Below, one piece after another: positions 18,906 through 27,460 of a stretch of 64,000 nt of DNA. The notes beneath the pieces are model-generated. The model worked only from the letters and a program-made list of their open reading frames with translations, did no database searches and had not been told where the DNA came from. The stretch is taken from assembly GCF_016865525.2 (NCBI RefSeq), contig NZ_CP075169.1:6262337-6326336 (forward strand), read 5' to 3'. Position 1 is the stretch's first letter, and every line of letters starts with the position of its first letter. The stretch comes from Sodalis ligni (lineage in GTDB: Bacteria; Pseudomonadota; Gammaproteobacteria; Enterobacterales; Enterobacteriaceae). The position numbers were made by a program, and so were the translations under genes.

Positions 18906-19775
18906 TTAGCCTTGGAAAGTAGCAATATATCTTGCGAGATCATCTTTCCAGTAACCGGGATTAATCGACTCGTCCAATGTGGATAAATAAAGGGATTTAA
19001 TACCTTCAGAAAAAGGCCGAGGGGCCGACAGTGGGAACATGGAAGACTGAACGGGAACAATATCCCCCCGATAGTTCAAAAGATCGCCAATGGCGCGCGC
19101 GATATCGAAGCGGCTGATGGTTCCATTGCTGGCGAAATGAAAGGTGCCGGTTTGGCGCTGATTAATTGCCCACAGGATAAATTCGCTTAACTGAACGGCG
19201 TAGGTAATACTCCCCAACCGGTCGCTCACCGCTTTCAACTCCGCCGCTCCATTTTTTATTTGCTGAACGATCTTGCCGACAAATTTATGATCTTTACCCG
19301 GCCCGCCGCCTATCATCCAGCCGGCACGAAGAATCAGGTGCCGCTCGGGGCAATTGGCTTTCACCGCTTCTTCGCCGTTTAACTTTGAGCGGCCGTAATA
19401 ATTTGTGGGAATGGGAATATCCAGTTCGTTATAGCTGATTTTACCTTCCGCGCCGAAAACGTTTGAAGAAGAAATATACAGTAACCATGCGCCGCAGGCT
19501 TCAGCCGCCTTGGCAATTTGTTCCGTTGCCAGATGATTGCATATACCGGCCCGTGCCGGTTCTCTTTCACATAAATCCACATCGGTTTCAGCGGCAAAAT
19601 GCAAAATAACATTCGGCCTCGCTTCCCTGATAAAGGAAAAAATACACTTGGGATTCGACAGATCAAAGCGGTGGCGGTCAGCAACCACTATTTCGCAATG
19701 GGTATCACTCAACGCATTGGCAACATAGACACCGAGCATGCCGGTGCCGCCGGTAATGAATATTTTATCAGACAT
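18906..19775 (-). CDS. rmlD: dTDP-4-dehydrorhamnose reductase RmlD-like
   Basis: The NAD(P)H-dependent reductase giving dTDP-L-rhamnose in the last step. The 289-residue protein has the Rossmann GGTGMLG motif, AAETDVDLCEREP, the Tyr-Lys catalytic pair in YYGRSKLNGE, and LRAGWMIGGGPGKDHKFVGKI. The closeness to SDR RmlD is clear. The NYYGRSK and GWMIGG forms also resemble the MAT2B/Spore-coat-type branch, so small doubt remains about exact substrate. It starts two bases after the rmlC stop. Confidence 0.9.
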   Translation of the reverse strand: MSDKIFITGGTGMLGVYVANALSDTHCEIVVADRHRFDLSNPKCIFSFIREARPNVILHFAAETDVDLCEREPARAGICNHLATEQIAKAAEACGAWLLYISSSNVFGAEGKISYNELDIPIPTNYYGRSKLNGEEAVKANCPERHLILRAGWMIGGGPGKDHKFVGKIVQQIKNGAAELKAVSDRLGSITYAVQLSEFILWAINQRQTGTFHFASNGTISRFDIARAIGDLLNYRGDIVPVQSSMFPLSAPRPFSEGIKSLYLSTLDESINPGYWKDDLARYIATFQG

Positions 19776-19777
19776 TG

Positions 19778-20332
19778 TTAAAAAACCTCCGCACCGGCCA
19801 AGGAATCCCCGGCCTGATCTTTAAAAGAGATGATGGGGTCAATATCAGTGTGAGCCATATCCTGCCATTTGATATCAATATCCGGATCGTCAAAGCGTAT
19901 ACAGCGATCGTATTGCGGATACCAATAATCGGTCACCATATATTGTAATTTTGCACTATCGGATATCACCAGGAAACCATGGGCGAAACCCTCCGGTATC
20001 CAGAGCTGATGAAAATTTTCGTCAGATAATAGCGCCCCTGCCCACTGGCCGAAGGTAGGCGAATTTTTTCGTAGATCAACGGCAACATCGAACACGGTCC
20101 CTTTAACCACCCGTACTAATTTCCCCTGCGGTTTACTCACCTGATAATGCAAACCACGTATCACGTTTCTTTTAGAAAATGATTCGTTACTCTGAACGAA
20201 ATGTATTTCGCGATTGACCGCCTGTTGAAAGGCTTTAAGCTGAAAGCTTTCATAGAAATAACCTCGTTCATCTTTAAAGACTTGAGGTTCAAAAAGTAAT
20301 ACATCAGGAATGGGTAGCTTTGAGGGTTTCAT
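19778..20332 (-). CDS. rmlC: dTDP-4-dehydrorhamnose 3,5-epimerase RmlC
   Basis: Cupin epimerase acting third in dTDP-L-rhamnose synthesis, 184 residues. Family motifs are FKDERGYFYESF, HFVQSNESFSKRNVIRGLHYQ with the catalytic His, VVKGTVFDVAVDLRKNSPTFG, and PEGFAHGFLVISD. The ATG at 20332 overlaps the rmlA stop (ATGA), so the two are translationally coupled. Confidence 0.95.
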   Translation of the reverse strand: MKPSKLPIPDVLLFEPQVFKDERGYFYESFQLKAFQQAVNREIHFVQSNESFSKRNVIRGLHYQVSKPQGKLVRVVKGTVFDVAVDLRKNSPTFGQWAGALLSDENFHQLWIPEGFAHGFLVISDSAKLQYMVTDYWYPQYDRCIRFDDPDIDIKWQDMAHTDIDPIISFKDQAGDSLAGAEVF

Positions 20333-21210
20333 TGGGTATTCTCTTTGAGCAAAAAATGCAGATATTGCCCGTAGCCGTTTTTCATCAATGGCCGGGCCAG
20401 CTTCGCGAGTTGTTGATCGTCGATCCATTGTTGTTTATAAGCAATTTCTTCCGGGCATGATACTTTCAGACCCTGCCGGCTTTCCAAAGTGGCAATGAAT
20501 TGACTGGCATCCAATAAGGATTTATGGGTACCGGCATCCAGCCAGGTATATCCTCGCCCCATGACCTGTACCCTAAGGGCATTTTTTTCTAGATAAAGCC
20601 GGTTTAAATCGGTTATCTCAAGTTCGCCCCGTGAAGAGAGTTTCAATGTCCTGGTCAATTCACACACATCTTTATCGTAAAAATAAAGCCCTGTGACGGC
20701 GCTGTTTGACTTGGGATCGGCGGGCTTTTCCTCAAGGCTGATAACCCTACCATCCGCGCTCAGCTTCGCGACGCCATAACGCTCAGGATCCTGGACATGA
20801 TAAACAAAGATGCTGGCGCCGCTCTCACAATAGGTCGCATTTTTCAATAAATGAGGCAGGTCATTGCCATGAAAGATATTATCCCCAAGAATAAGAGCAC
20901 AGGGATCGCCATTGAGAAATTCCTCTCCCAGGATAAACGCCTGCGCCACCCCATTGGGGGTCGGCTGTACCTGATAACGCAGCCTTATGCCCCATTGTTC
21001 TCCGCTGCCCAGCAATTGTTTGAAACGCGGCGTATCCAGCTCTGTGGAAATGATGAGAATATCTTTAATACCCGCAAGCATAAGTGTGCTTAACGGGTAA
21101 TATATCATCGGCTTATCAAATACGGGCAGCAGTTGCTTTGAAATGGCCAATGTTGCGGGATGCAAACGGGTACCCGCTCCGCCAGCGAGAATGATGCCTT
21201 TCCGTTTCAT
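20329..21210 (-). CDS. rmlA: Glucose-1-phosphate thymidylyltransferase RmlA
   Basis: First enzyme of the pathway, making dTDP-glucose from dTTP and glucose-1-phosphate. The 293-residue protein shows KGIILAGGAGTRLHPAT (nucleotide-binding loop), DKPMIYYPLSTLMLAGI, LILGDNIFHG (metal Asp), and SLEEKPADPKSN. Start at 21210 with AAGGA eight bases upstream. It leads the minus-strand unit rmlA-C-D-GT. The sequence upstream to about 21470 should hold the promoter. Confidence 0.96.
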   Translation of the reverse strand: MKRKGIILAGGAGTRLHPATLAISKQLLPVFDKPMIYYPLSTLMLAGIKDILIISTELDTPRFKQLLGSGEQWGIRLRYQVQPTPNGVAQAFILGEEFLNGDPCALILGDNIFHGNDLPHLLKNATYCESGASIFVYHVQDPERYGVAKLSADGRVISLEEKPADPKSNSAVTGLYFYDKDVCELTRTLKLSSRGELEITDLNRLYLEKNALRVQVMGRGYTWLDAGTHKSLLDASQFIATLESRQGLKVSCPEEIAYKQQWIDDQQLAKLARPLMKNGYGQYLHFLLKENTQ

Positions 21211-21717
21211 GTGTATTTTCCTTTGAACTCCCGTATAGGATCTCGGCAAGAGGAAGAATGACAACTTGCGCGACCCAAAGCATATTGGCAAAAATCAATG
21301 GCAGGGCAGATTGGCGTATAATGTAATGATAATCATGCAACCAATTAGACATATTAATTTTATAGATAGCGATTAATAACCAATGCCTAATGGCTGATAA
21401 CGACCAAAGTCGCTTCAATATAGCCTAAAGGGATAATTTTAATACCCACCCTCGGGAAACATATCTTTGCATAATTAAACGTAAAGGCGGCCCCACGCCC
21501 TTCTTGCCTAAGGGTTTGTAGTAAGTAGGATTTCAGCGGTATGATCCCACTGCAAGGCAATAATAGGATTAAAACAAATACATATTAGCTCCCGGTCACT
21601 AGCGCCGTTGGATTAATCTATTAACCACGACACTACGTCAGGTGCTCCCTGAACGGCCGAATTTTTATATTATTAGAATTATGATCAACCAGACTTAATA
21701 CGGCTATTTATTCATCT
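21211..21717. other. Intergenic region upstream of rmlA
   Basis: About 500 AT-rich bases with no credible gene on either strand. It should include the promoter of the rmlACD unit and the end of the decayed GntR gene. Confidence 0.5.
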
Positions 21718-22360
21718 TTACGGCTGGCAATCTGTCTTTGAATCCGCGAATAATATGCAATCTGGTTTTTCGCTATAAAGAACCGGATTTTTCTCCTCGA
21801 TAGCTGAAATTATTTCGTCATGCTCATCGCACAAAATATCGAGGTCAGGCACTCCCTGTCCTTCGTGAAATAAAAAGCTGCGGACCAAAATCGAGTGCTG
21901 TATACATATCGTTTATCAAGCTATTTCCCGCCGCGTTGACGATGACTTTATGAAACTCAGCATTCATGGAAATAAGATCGCTGTAATTATCATAAACCCC
22001 GTCATGACCATGGGTACGAATATCATGATTCAAGCGTTTTAATTCACCCAATTCATCTCGCGTTATTTTTCGATTACCGCATCCCCGATAGAGGACTCAA
22101 TGAGCACGCGAGCCTCATGCCACTGATAAATATCATTATTACAGGGCTTTGCGGCCACTCTGAAGCCTTTATTATGCTCTAATATCAAAATTTTTCAGCG
22201 GTCAGCCTTACCAAGGCCTCCCTGATAGGAATGCCGCTTATACCGAATTTTACGCTTAGGGCGCTGACGATAAGATGCTCTCCCGGTTGCAATTGATTGT
22301 ATATGATCTCCTTTTGAGAATATCATAAACTTCATCACTGACGCTTTTATTTTTAAGCAT
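21718..22360 (-). pseudogene. GntR-FCD transcriptional regulator, multiply frameshifted
   Basis: The remnant starts at an ATG at 22360 (MLKNKSVSDEVYDILK) and ends at a TAA at 21718. Reading across frames restores a normal FadR-subfamily regulator: a winged HTH (PGEHLIVSALSVKFGISG, IPIREALVRLTAEKF), then an FCD effector domain (HEARVLIESS, NAEFHKVIVNAAGN, LCDEHDEIISAI). At least four single-base changes are needed: a missing G in AAAAGG(G)AG, a missing T in AAATTTT(T)G, a missing A in GAAAAA(A)TAA and an extra T in CTTTTTAT. Its target may have been nearby or elsewhere; the MFS gene at 2501 has a GntR-type operator. The gene is surely non-functional as read. Confidence 0.8.
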
Positions 22361-22877
22361 AACCTGTTCTCTTTATTTATTATCATATAGGGTGGCACGG
22401 ATGGTATATAATATATCATTAAAAAATGTTAAAAAATTAAATATTATTTACATTAGATAATTTTCAAATTGGAGACTGAAAGCCGCTTTAAGCGGTGATT
22501 ATAACGATAACCATATCATTAAAAAGCATTTATTTCTATTGCCGGCCAGAATTGAGTAATTTTCCGAATATTAATTAAGCCCGTGAAAACCATCATCCAA
22601 TGTAATTAGTTTTTCTACAGGGATAATTATTATTTATACGAGGAGAATTTGGTCATCGTTATCCGACCCCAATGATATTAGCGCCTGTTCATTGGTCAAA
22701 TTATTCAGCAGGCAGGGCATAAGCGACACCCAGGTCTATCCTTTCTATGGAACCCAGGCTATGCGTTGATGAGACCCGCTATTCCAGCGTTAACCGCCGA
22801 TGCCGGTTATGTATGCAGCGGCAGGCGGCCGGGCCGAAGGGACAGCGGCTCAGCCTCCTCCCCTCCTGCCGTGACGG
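22361..22877. other. AT-rich intergenic region
   Basis: No gene is visible between the GntR remnant and the methyltransferase gene. The first 300 bases are AT-rich with ATATAATATAT near 22402-22412; the last 150 are GC-rich and may be debris or a leader. Confidence 0.45.
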
Positions 22878-23846
22878 TCAGAACGTCAACCGCGCCTTGC
22901 GGATGGCGGCAATATGTTCCGGCCCGATACCGCAACAACCGCCCACTATGGTCGCGCCCTGATTAACCCAGCGGCGGACCCATTTCAGATAGTTTTCCGG
23001 ATCGAGATCGGGCCGTATGCCGGAAATACCCGCATAAGGCTCATCGCTCGGCGGTTCGGGCAAAAAGGCATTGGCATAAACGCCCAGCCCTGCAGCCGGT
23101 GTCGGTGAAGCATCTATCACCCGTCGTGCGGCAATGATCGCCTCGCTCATGACCTCCGGCTGGCTGCAGTTAAACAAAACGGCATCGGCTCCCGCCGCAA
23201 GCGAAGCCGCCACCGCTTCTCCTACGCCTTCACCCGAGCGGAGCTCCGGCGGGCCGATACGCCCCGCTTCATCCTTCAGGGTATAAGAGACATAAACAGG
23301 CAATGAATTGGTTTGCCGGATAAAAGCCAGGTCGGTTAACGCTTCGGCGGTGGAGCTTTGTGTCTCAATCAGCCAAAAGTCAATATGCGGCGCCAGCCCC
23401 TGCACCAGCGGGGCAAGAATCTCGGGAGCGCGGGCGGCGATAAATTTATCCGGCCGATAGCTTTCAAACAGCGGCGGCAAGGACCCCGCCACACGGACCG
23501 GGGATGCCGAACGTCGGTCAGCGGCTCCGTCCGCCACGGCGCGGGCCAGGCGTCCCGCCCGGTCGGCCAGCGTTTGGGCCTGGGCGTGAAACCGAGCCTC
23601 CCCCAGCATATGGGGCACCAGTCCGAAGGTATTGGTGGTAATAATATCCGCTCCGCTGTCGGCGAACGCCTGATAGGCGCGGCTGACATATTCCGGCGCT
23701 TCAATAAGCGCCAGCGCCGACCATTCGGGAAGACGGAACGGCGCCCCCAGTCTTTCCAGCAATCGTCCCATGCCGCCATCAAGAATAGTGACGGCCCGCT
23801 TCGGGGCATGGCTTTGATTTGTGGGATTTGTGGCGCTAGCGTTCAT
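22878..23846 (-). CDS. mmuM: Homocysteine S-methyltransferase (MmuM family)
   Basis: A 322-residue zinc-dependent methyltransferase that makes methionine from homocysteine with S-methylmethionine or AdoMet as donor. The fold begins TILDGGMGRLLERLG. Zinc ligands are the Cys in VLFNCSQPE and the pair in TIVGGCCGIGPEHI. TTNTFG and GIRPDLDPENYLKWV are further family blocks. It follows an amino-acid type ABC permease and binding protein in one minus-strand unit, which suggests uptake of S-methylmethionine or a related thio-amino acid. In E. coli mmuM partners the permease MmuP; here an ABC system seems to take that place. Confidence 0.88.
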   Translation of the reverse strand: MNASATNPTNQSHAPKRAVTILDGGMGRLLERLGAPFRLPEWSALALIEAPEYVSRAYQAFADSGADIITTNTFGLVPHMLGEARFHAQAQTLADRAGRLARAVADGAADRRSASPVRVAGSLPPLFESYRPDKFIAARAPEILAPLVQGLAPHIDFWLIETQSSTAEALTDLAFIRQTNSLPVYVSYTLKDEAGRIGPPELRSGEGVGEAVAASLAAGADAVLFNCSQPEVMSEAIIAARRVIDASPTPAAGLGVYANAFLPEPPSDEPYAGISGIRPDLDPENYLKWVRRWVNQGATIVGGCCGIGPEHIAAIRKARLTF

Positions 23847-23861
23847 CAGATACCGTTCCTC

Positions 23862-24740
23862 TCAACGTTGCGAATGCTGTTGTTCATAACCCTGCCCGAA
23901 ATGGCGCTCCAGCCGCTGCTGAAAAAGCTCCAGGACAATCGACATCAGCCAGTAGACGGCCGCCGCGGTGGCCAGCATTTCCATATAATGATAGGTACTT
24001 CGGCCATAGGATTGGGCCAGGAAATTGAGTTCCCACAATCCCATCAGCGACACCAGCGACGAATCTTTAAGCATCGAAATAAAGAGCGACCCCACCGGCG
24101 GCAAAATGATGCGCAGCGCCTGCGGCGCCACCACATGGGTCAGAATCACGCCACGGGAGAGGCCGAGCGCCATTGCCGCCTCTTTTTGTCCGTTAGGCAC
24201 CCCTATCACCCCGCTGCGAATGGTTTCCGCCAGATAGGCGCCGTAATTCAGCGACAGGGCAACTATCCCTGAACTGAACGCTCCCAGGACAATGCCCGCC
24301 TGGGGCAGCGCCAGATAGATTATCAATACCTGCACCAACAGCGGCGTGCCGCGGAATAACGAGACGTAAAAAGTAGCGCAGCCGAAAGCGATGGCGCTGG
24401 CGGATAACCGTCCGGCGGCGGCGATAATGCCCAGCAGGATGCAAAACAGCATGGAAATCAGGGTGATCACCAGGGTTAACGCCGCTCCCTGGATGAAACC
24501 GTCCGGCGAAAGGTGCAATCCGAGCATAAACGGCAATTTTTGCCGGATCAGGCCGGTATCAAGACCCATGCGGGAAAACAGGCAGAGCAGCAGCGTCAAT
24601 AGCAGCAGCCAGGTAAGACCGGTACGCAACCGGAATCCAAGGCCGCCTTTGGCCGCCGACGCCGGGGGAGTTTGCCGTGAGGGTGCCGTCTCATCCTCGC
24701 CGTCGTTTTTGTTCGGCTGCAAAGAGAATGGCAAAGCCAT
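23862..24740 (-). CDS. Amino-acid ABC transporter permease (HisM/GlnP type)
   Basis: A 292-residue inner-membrane permease of the polar amino acid family. A cytoplasmic N-terminal tail of about 40 residues is followed by hydrophobic segments and the EAA loop GQKEAAMALGLSRGVILTHVVAPQALRIILPP. LFRGTPLLVQVLIIY is also diagnostic. The ATG overlaps the stop of the binding-protein gene (TAATG). No ATP-binding gene is present in this unit, so it would have to borrow one. Confidence 0.88.
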   Translation of the reverse strand: MALPFSLQPNKNDGEDETAPSRQTPPASAAKGGLGFRLRTGLTWLLLLTLLLCLFSRMGLDTGLIRQKLPFMLGLHLSPDGFIQGAALTLVITLISMLFCILLGIIAAAGRLSASAIAFGCATFYVSLFRGTPLLVQVLIIYLALPQAGIVLGAFSSGIVALSLNYGAYLAETIRSGVIGVPNGQKEAAMALGLSRGVILTHVVAPQALRIILPPVGSLFISMLKDSSLVSLMGLWELNFLAQSYGRSTYHYMEMLATAAAVYWLMSIVLELFQQRLERHFGQGYEQQHSQR

Positions 24741-25564
24741 TACAGCGATGCCCTGGTGATATCTTCGCCAAACCAGTGCTGCGAGATTTTTGCCAAGGTC
24801 CCGTCGGCGCGCAAGGCATTGATTGTATCGGCGACCTTTTTATTCCACTCTGCATCGCCTTTATCGGTGGCGACCCAGTTCGGTTCCGCATAGAGTTCGG
24901 CGGCAATACGGAAAGAACTGGTTTTGGCGATACGCGCCTTGGCCGTTGCCAAATCGGAGACCACCGCATCCAGGCGCGTGCCGGCGCCTAACGCCAGGTT
25001 CTGAAAGGCCACGGTTTCATCCGTGGGAATGATTTGGACATGATTAAACGGAAAATCAATAGGTTTGGCTCCCGGAATGACTAAGGTTTTATTCAGGTAA
25101 TTCTCATAGCTGGAACCAATGCCGACCCCCACTTTTTTATTACTCAAATCCGCGGCGCTTTTAATGTTCTTTTCATCTTTGTTCACCACCAGTACCGCCG
25201 GGGAGCTGTAATAGGGCGCCGGAAAATCGAGGACTTTGGCCCGCTCGGAATTAGGCGTCATTGAACAGATGCAGACATCCCAGCGCCCGTTCCATTTGCC
25301 GCCGACGATGGTTTCCCATCCGGGCGCGGTCAGTTCCAGCGTAACACCCAGCTTTTGCGCCACCGCTTTCGCCACATCCACATCAAATCCGGCCAATTGG
25401 TTATTTTCATCAATAAAACCAAAGGGAGGGTAATCATTAACCAACACATCATGCAGCACTTTTGATTGATTTACCCGGTCAAGGGTTGAACCCGCGCTGG
25501 CGGGTTGCGCCCCAAAAAGGAAAATGGCGGCGGCCAGTGTCGATAGTCTTAGAAATGCGGACAT
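24740..25564 (-). CDS. Amino-acid ABC transporter periplasmic binding protein
   Basis: A 274-residue solute-binding protein of family 3. The signal peptide is visible (LRLSTLAAAIFLFGAQPASAG, cleavage after ASA). The mature part has VNDYPPFGFIDENNQLAGFDVDVAKAVA, ERAKVLDFPAPYYSSPAV, KKVGVGIGSSYENYL and a terminal ALRADGTLAKISQHWFGED, all typical of the family. Start at 25564 with AGGG five bases upstream. First gene of the unit with the permease and mmuM; ligand likely a methionine-related amino acid by context. Confidence 0.9.
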   Translation of the reverse strand: MSAFLRLSTLAAAIFLFGAQPASAGSTLDRVNQSKVLHDVLVNDYPPFGFIDENNQLAGFDVDVAKAVAQKLGVTLELTAPGWETIVGGKWNGRWDVCICSMTPNSERAKVLDFPAPYYSSPAVLVVNKDEKNIKSAADLSNKKVGVGIGSSYENYLNKTLVIPGAKPIDFPFNHVQIIPTDETVAFQNLALGAGTRLDAVVSDLATAKARIAKTSSFRIAAELYAEPNWVATDKGDAEWNKKVADTINALRADGTLAKISQHWFGEDITRASL

Positions 25565-25752
25565 TTTTACCCTGATCTTTCCATAAGAGAAGCCTATGAC
25601 CACAACTTAGTAAACCAACCAGCGCTTTCAAAATACCAAAGCGGTATATCTTATATAAATCATCTTCAAAGGGGATTAAGCTGCAACGGATTTGCTAAGT
25701 TTACGATTTCATGTAAACTAATCTTGATAAATCGTAAAGTTTTGGGGTGCCC

Positions 25753-26431
25753 ATGGGAATAGTCGCTAAAAACCACTAACCATCAAATTGGCCGTCAGTC
25801 CGTTAGCCTTGACCACTCCGAACTGGTCAGGGCGCGTCTAGCCAACCTTGCGGAACACTTTATCGATGTGCTCAGAAATAAAGACGCGGAAAATATCCAT
25901 GCTTTATTAACACTGCCGGACGACCAATTCTGGTCCGAAATCAAAGGGCGCGCTAACCATATCGAAATTGTGGAAATGAGTACTCCCGAGAAAATAGAGC
26001 ATCAAGAATATATTGATAATCGAAATGCTTTTCTTGCTCATCTGGGAAAATACGGCGGGGTCTATAAATCCAGCATGGTAGCTGAAATCCTGGGCATCTC
26101 CCGTCCTACCGTCAATAAATACGGCGAGCAAAGCAAGATCATCGTCCTGAACTGGGGAAGCGAAAATCTCTACCCGGTTTTTCAATTTTCCACTGATGAA
26201 AATAACGGCGAGAGAGGCCTGCTGAAAGGGTTGCCGGCGATATTAGCCAGCTTGCGAAACGTCAGCAACGTAAGAAAGTGTAATTTTTTCACCCGCGAAA
26301 TTGATACGCTGGACAAAGCGCTGGATAAGCCCACGACTGCCCTGGAAACATTGCGCAAAGGCGCCACGGAAGAGGAAATACGCCAGTTGGTCAGGCTGGC
26401 GGGCATCTTCGGCAGCCCCGACGCGGCGTAG
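25753..26431 (+). pseudogene. Xre/MbcA-like antitoxin of RES system, frameshift near start
   Basis: The frame from GTG 25868 gives 187 residues, but the natural start appears to be ATG 25753 (MGIVAK). An A5 run at 25768-25772 carries one A too many. With four A the text reads AKTTNHQIGRQSVSLDHSE and continues in frame. The protein has a central HTH-like part (YKSSMVAEILGISRPTVNKYG) and ends with a DUF2384-type toxin-binding segment (LDKALDKPTTALETLRKG, then EEIRQLVRLAGIFG). These are features of antitoxins paired with RES toxins. The RES gene lies tail-to-tail 82 bases away. Internal initiation at GTG 25868 would still give the HTH and toxin-binding parts, so function may survive. Confidence 0.65.
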
Positions 26432-26513
26432 CGGCGAGCAATGGCCACTACCGATTTTATACAGATACAGTCCAAATACCGACGGGCGGAACTCGCCATA
26501 GTCCACAGCGGCA

Positions 26514-27143
26514 TTATCCGGTAATGCGAATGTCCAGGTGGTCTCTCAGCATATCCCTGGCGCTGACGCCTTCATGCTGAAAGTCGGACAGCCGCTTGAC
26601 GGATTTAGTGGTGATGAGGCCTGCCCCTGACGAGTCCTCGCACCAGAATACCGTGCAGCATTGTCCGGTCATGCATGACAGGTATTCCAATCCATCCACG
26701 TGCTTTGACAGTATTGCCGCCAGCATTTGTGTATTACGGTAATTGCCCCCCATCAGTTCCCCCAGCGGAACATGCAGCAAGGGGGCCAGCGCCGTTAAAT
26801 CGATAATCGACAGATCCCGTACCGCCGTGACGATTGCCATGCAATTTTTAGTAAAATCTTCCAGATCGATAAAACGTTCTCCTTTGTACATTTCAGCGCA
26901 GGCCGTGACCGGCACGGCCGTGACATAAAATGTGCCCTTGCTTCGATCGGGAATAGCGTAACGGGACTCTCTTTTAGGATCTTTATTAAAAAAAACGCCG
27001 TTCCCGTCGTAAAAATTATCCTGTAAACGAAAATAGTCAGTTGAAGCGGGGTATGGCTTGACAATTTTACTTCCGGCAACCTTTATTTTTTGAATTATTT
27101 GATCCATTCTATATTCAATGTTACTCCATACCTTTAGCAGCAT
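26514..27143 (-). CDS. RES-domain toxin (NAD-degrading type)
   Basis: A protein of 209 residues (197 if started at the ATG at 27107) with the RES domain. In MbcT and related toxins this domain breaks down NAD+ and stops growth. Visible blocks are YPASTDYFRLQDNFYDGNG near the N-terminus, GTFYVTAVPVTACAEMY with the conserved Glu, and LRVP-like HVPLGELMGGNYRNTQMLA, then GLEYLSCMTGQCCTVFW. It is complete. No strong ribosome site marks either start. The likely antitoxin is the convergent gene at 25753-26431; RES toxins are normally encoded just downstream of the antitoxin on the same strand, so this layout is unusual. Confidence 0.72.
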   Translation of the reverse strand: MLLKVWSNIEYRMDQIIQKIKVAGSKIVKPYPASTDYFRLQDNFYDGNGVFFNKDPKRESRYAIPDRSKGTFYVTAVPVTACAEMYKGERFIDLEDFTKNCMAIVTAVRDLSIIDLTALAPLLHVPLGELMGGNYRNTQMLAAILSKHVDGLEYLSCMTGQCCTVFWCEDSSGAGLITTKSVKRLSDFQHEGVSARDMLRDHLDIRITG

Positions 27144-27460
27144 AAAATATTTACTTTAATGTGATTAGATAGAAACATTTATGCTTCCTTATGGTTTATA
27201 GGGCTGACTCCCTAATAGAAAATAATACTCAATTGATAAGATACGGAGCAAGCCTTCGGCAGGAATATTTAGGTAATGTTTATTTGTAAACGATTTTAAT
27301 TATTATTTACCCATGTTTAAGAGCATATCGATTATCTAAAATCCAGCTAACAATATAACAATTTTTATCAAGGGAATATTCTTGCAGATTTTTCCCGTTA
27401 AACGAAGTATAAATTATCTTTTGATAATAACCATATTTTTTGTATGGATATAAAAGGCCG

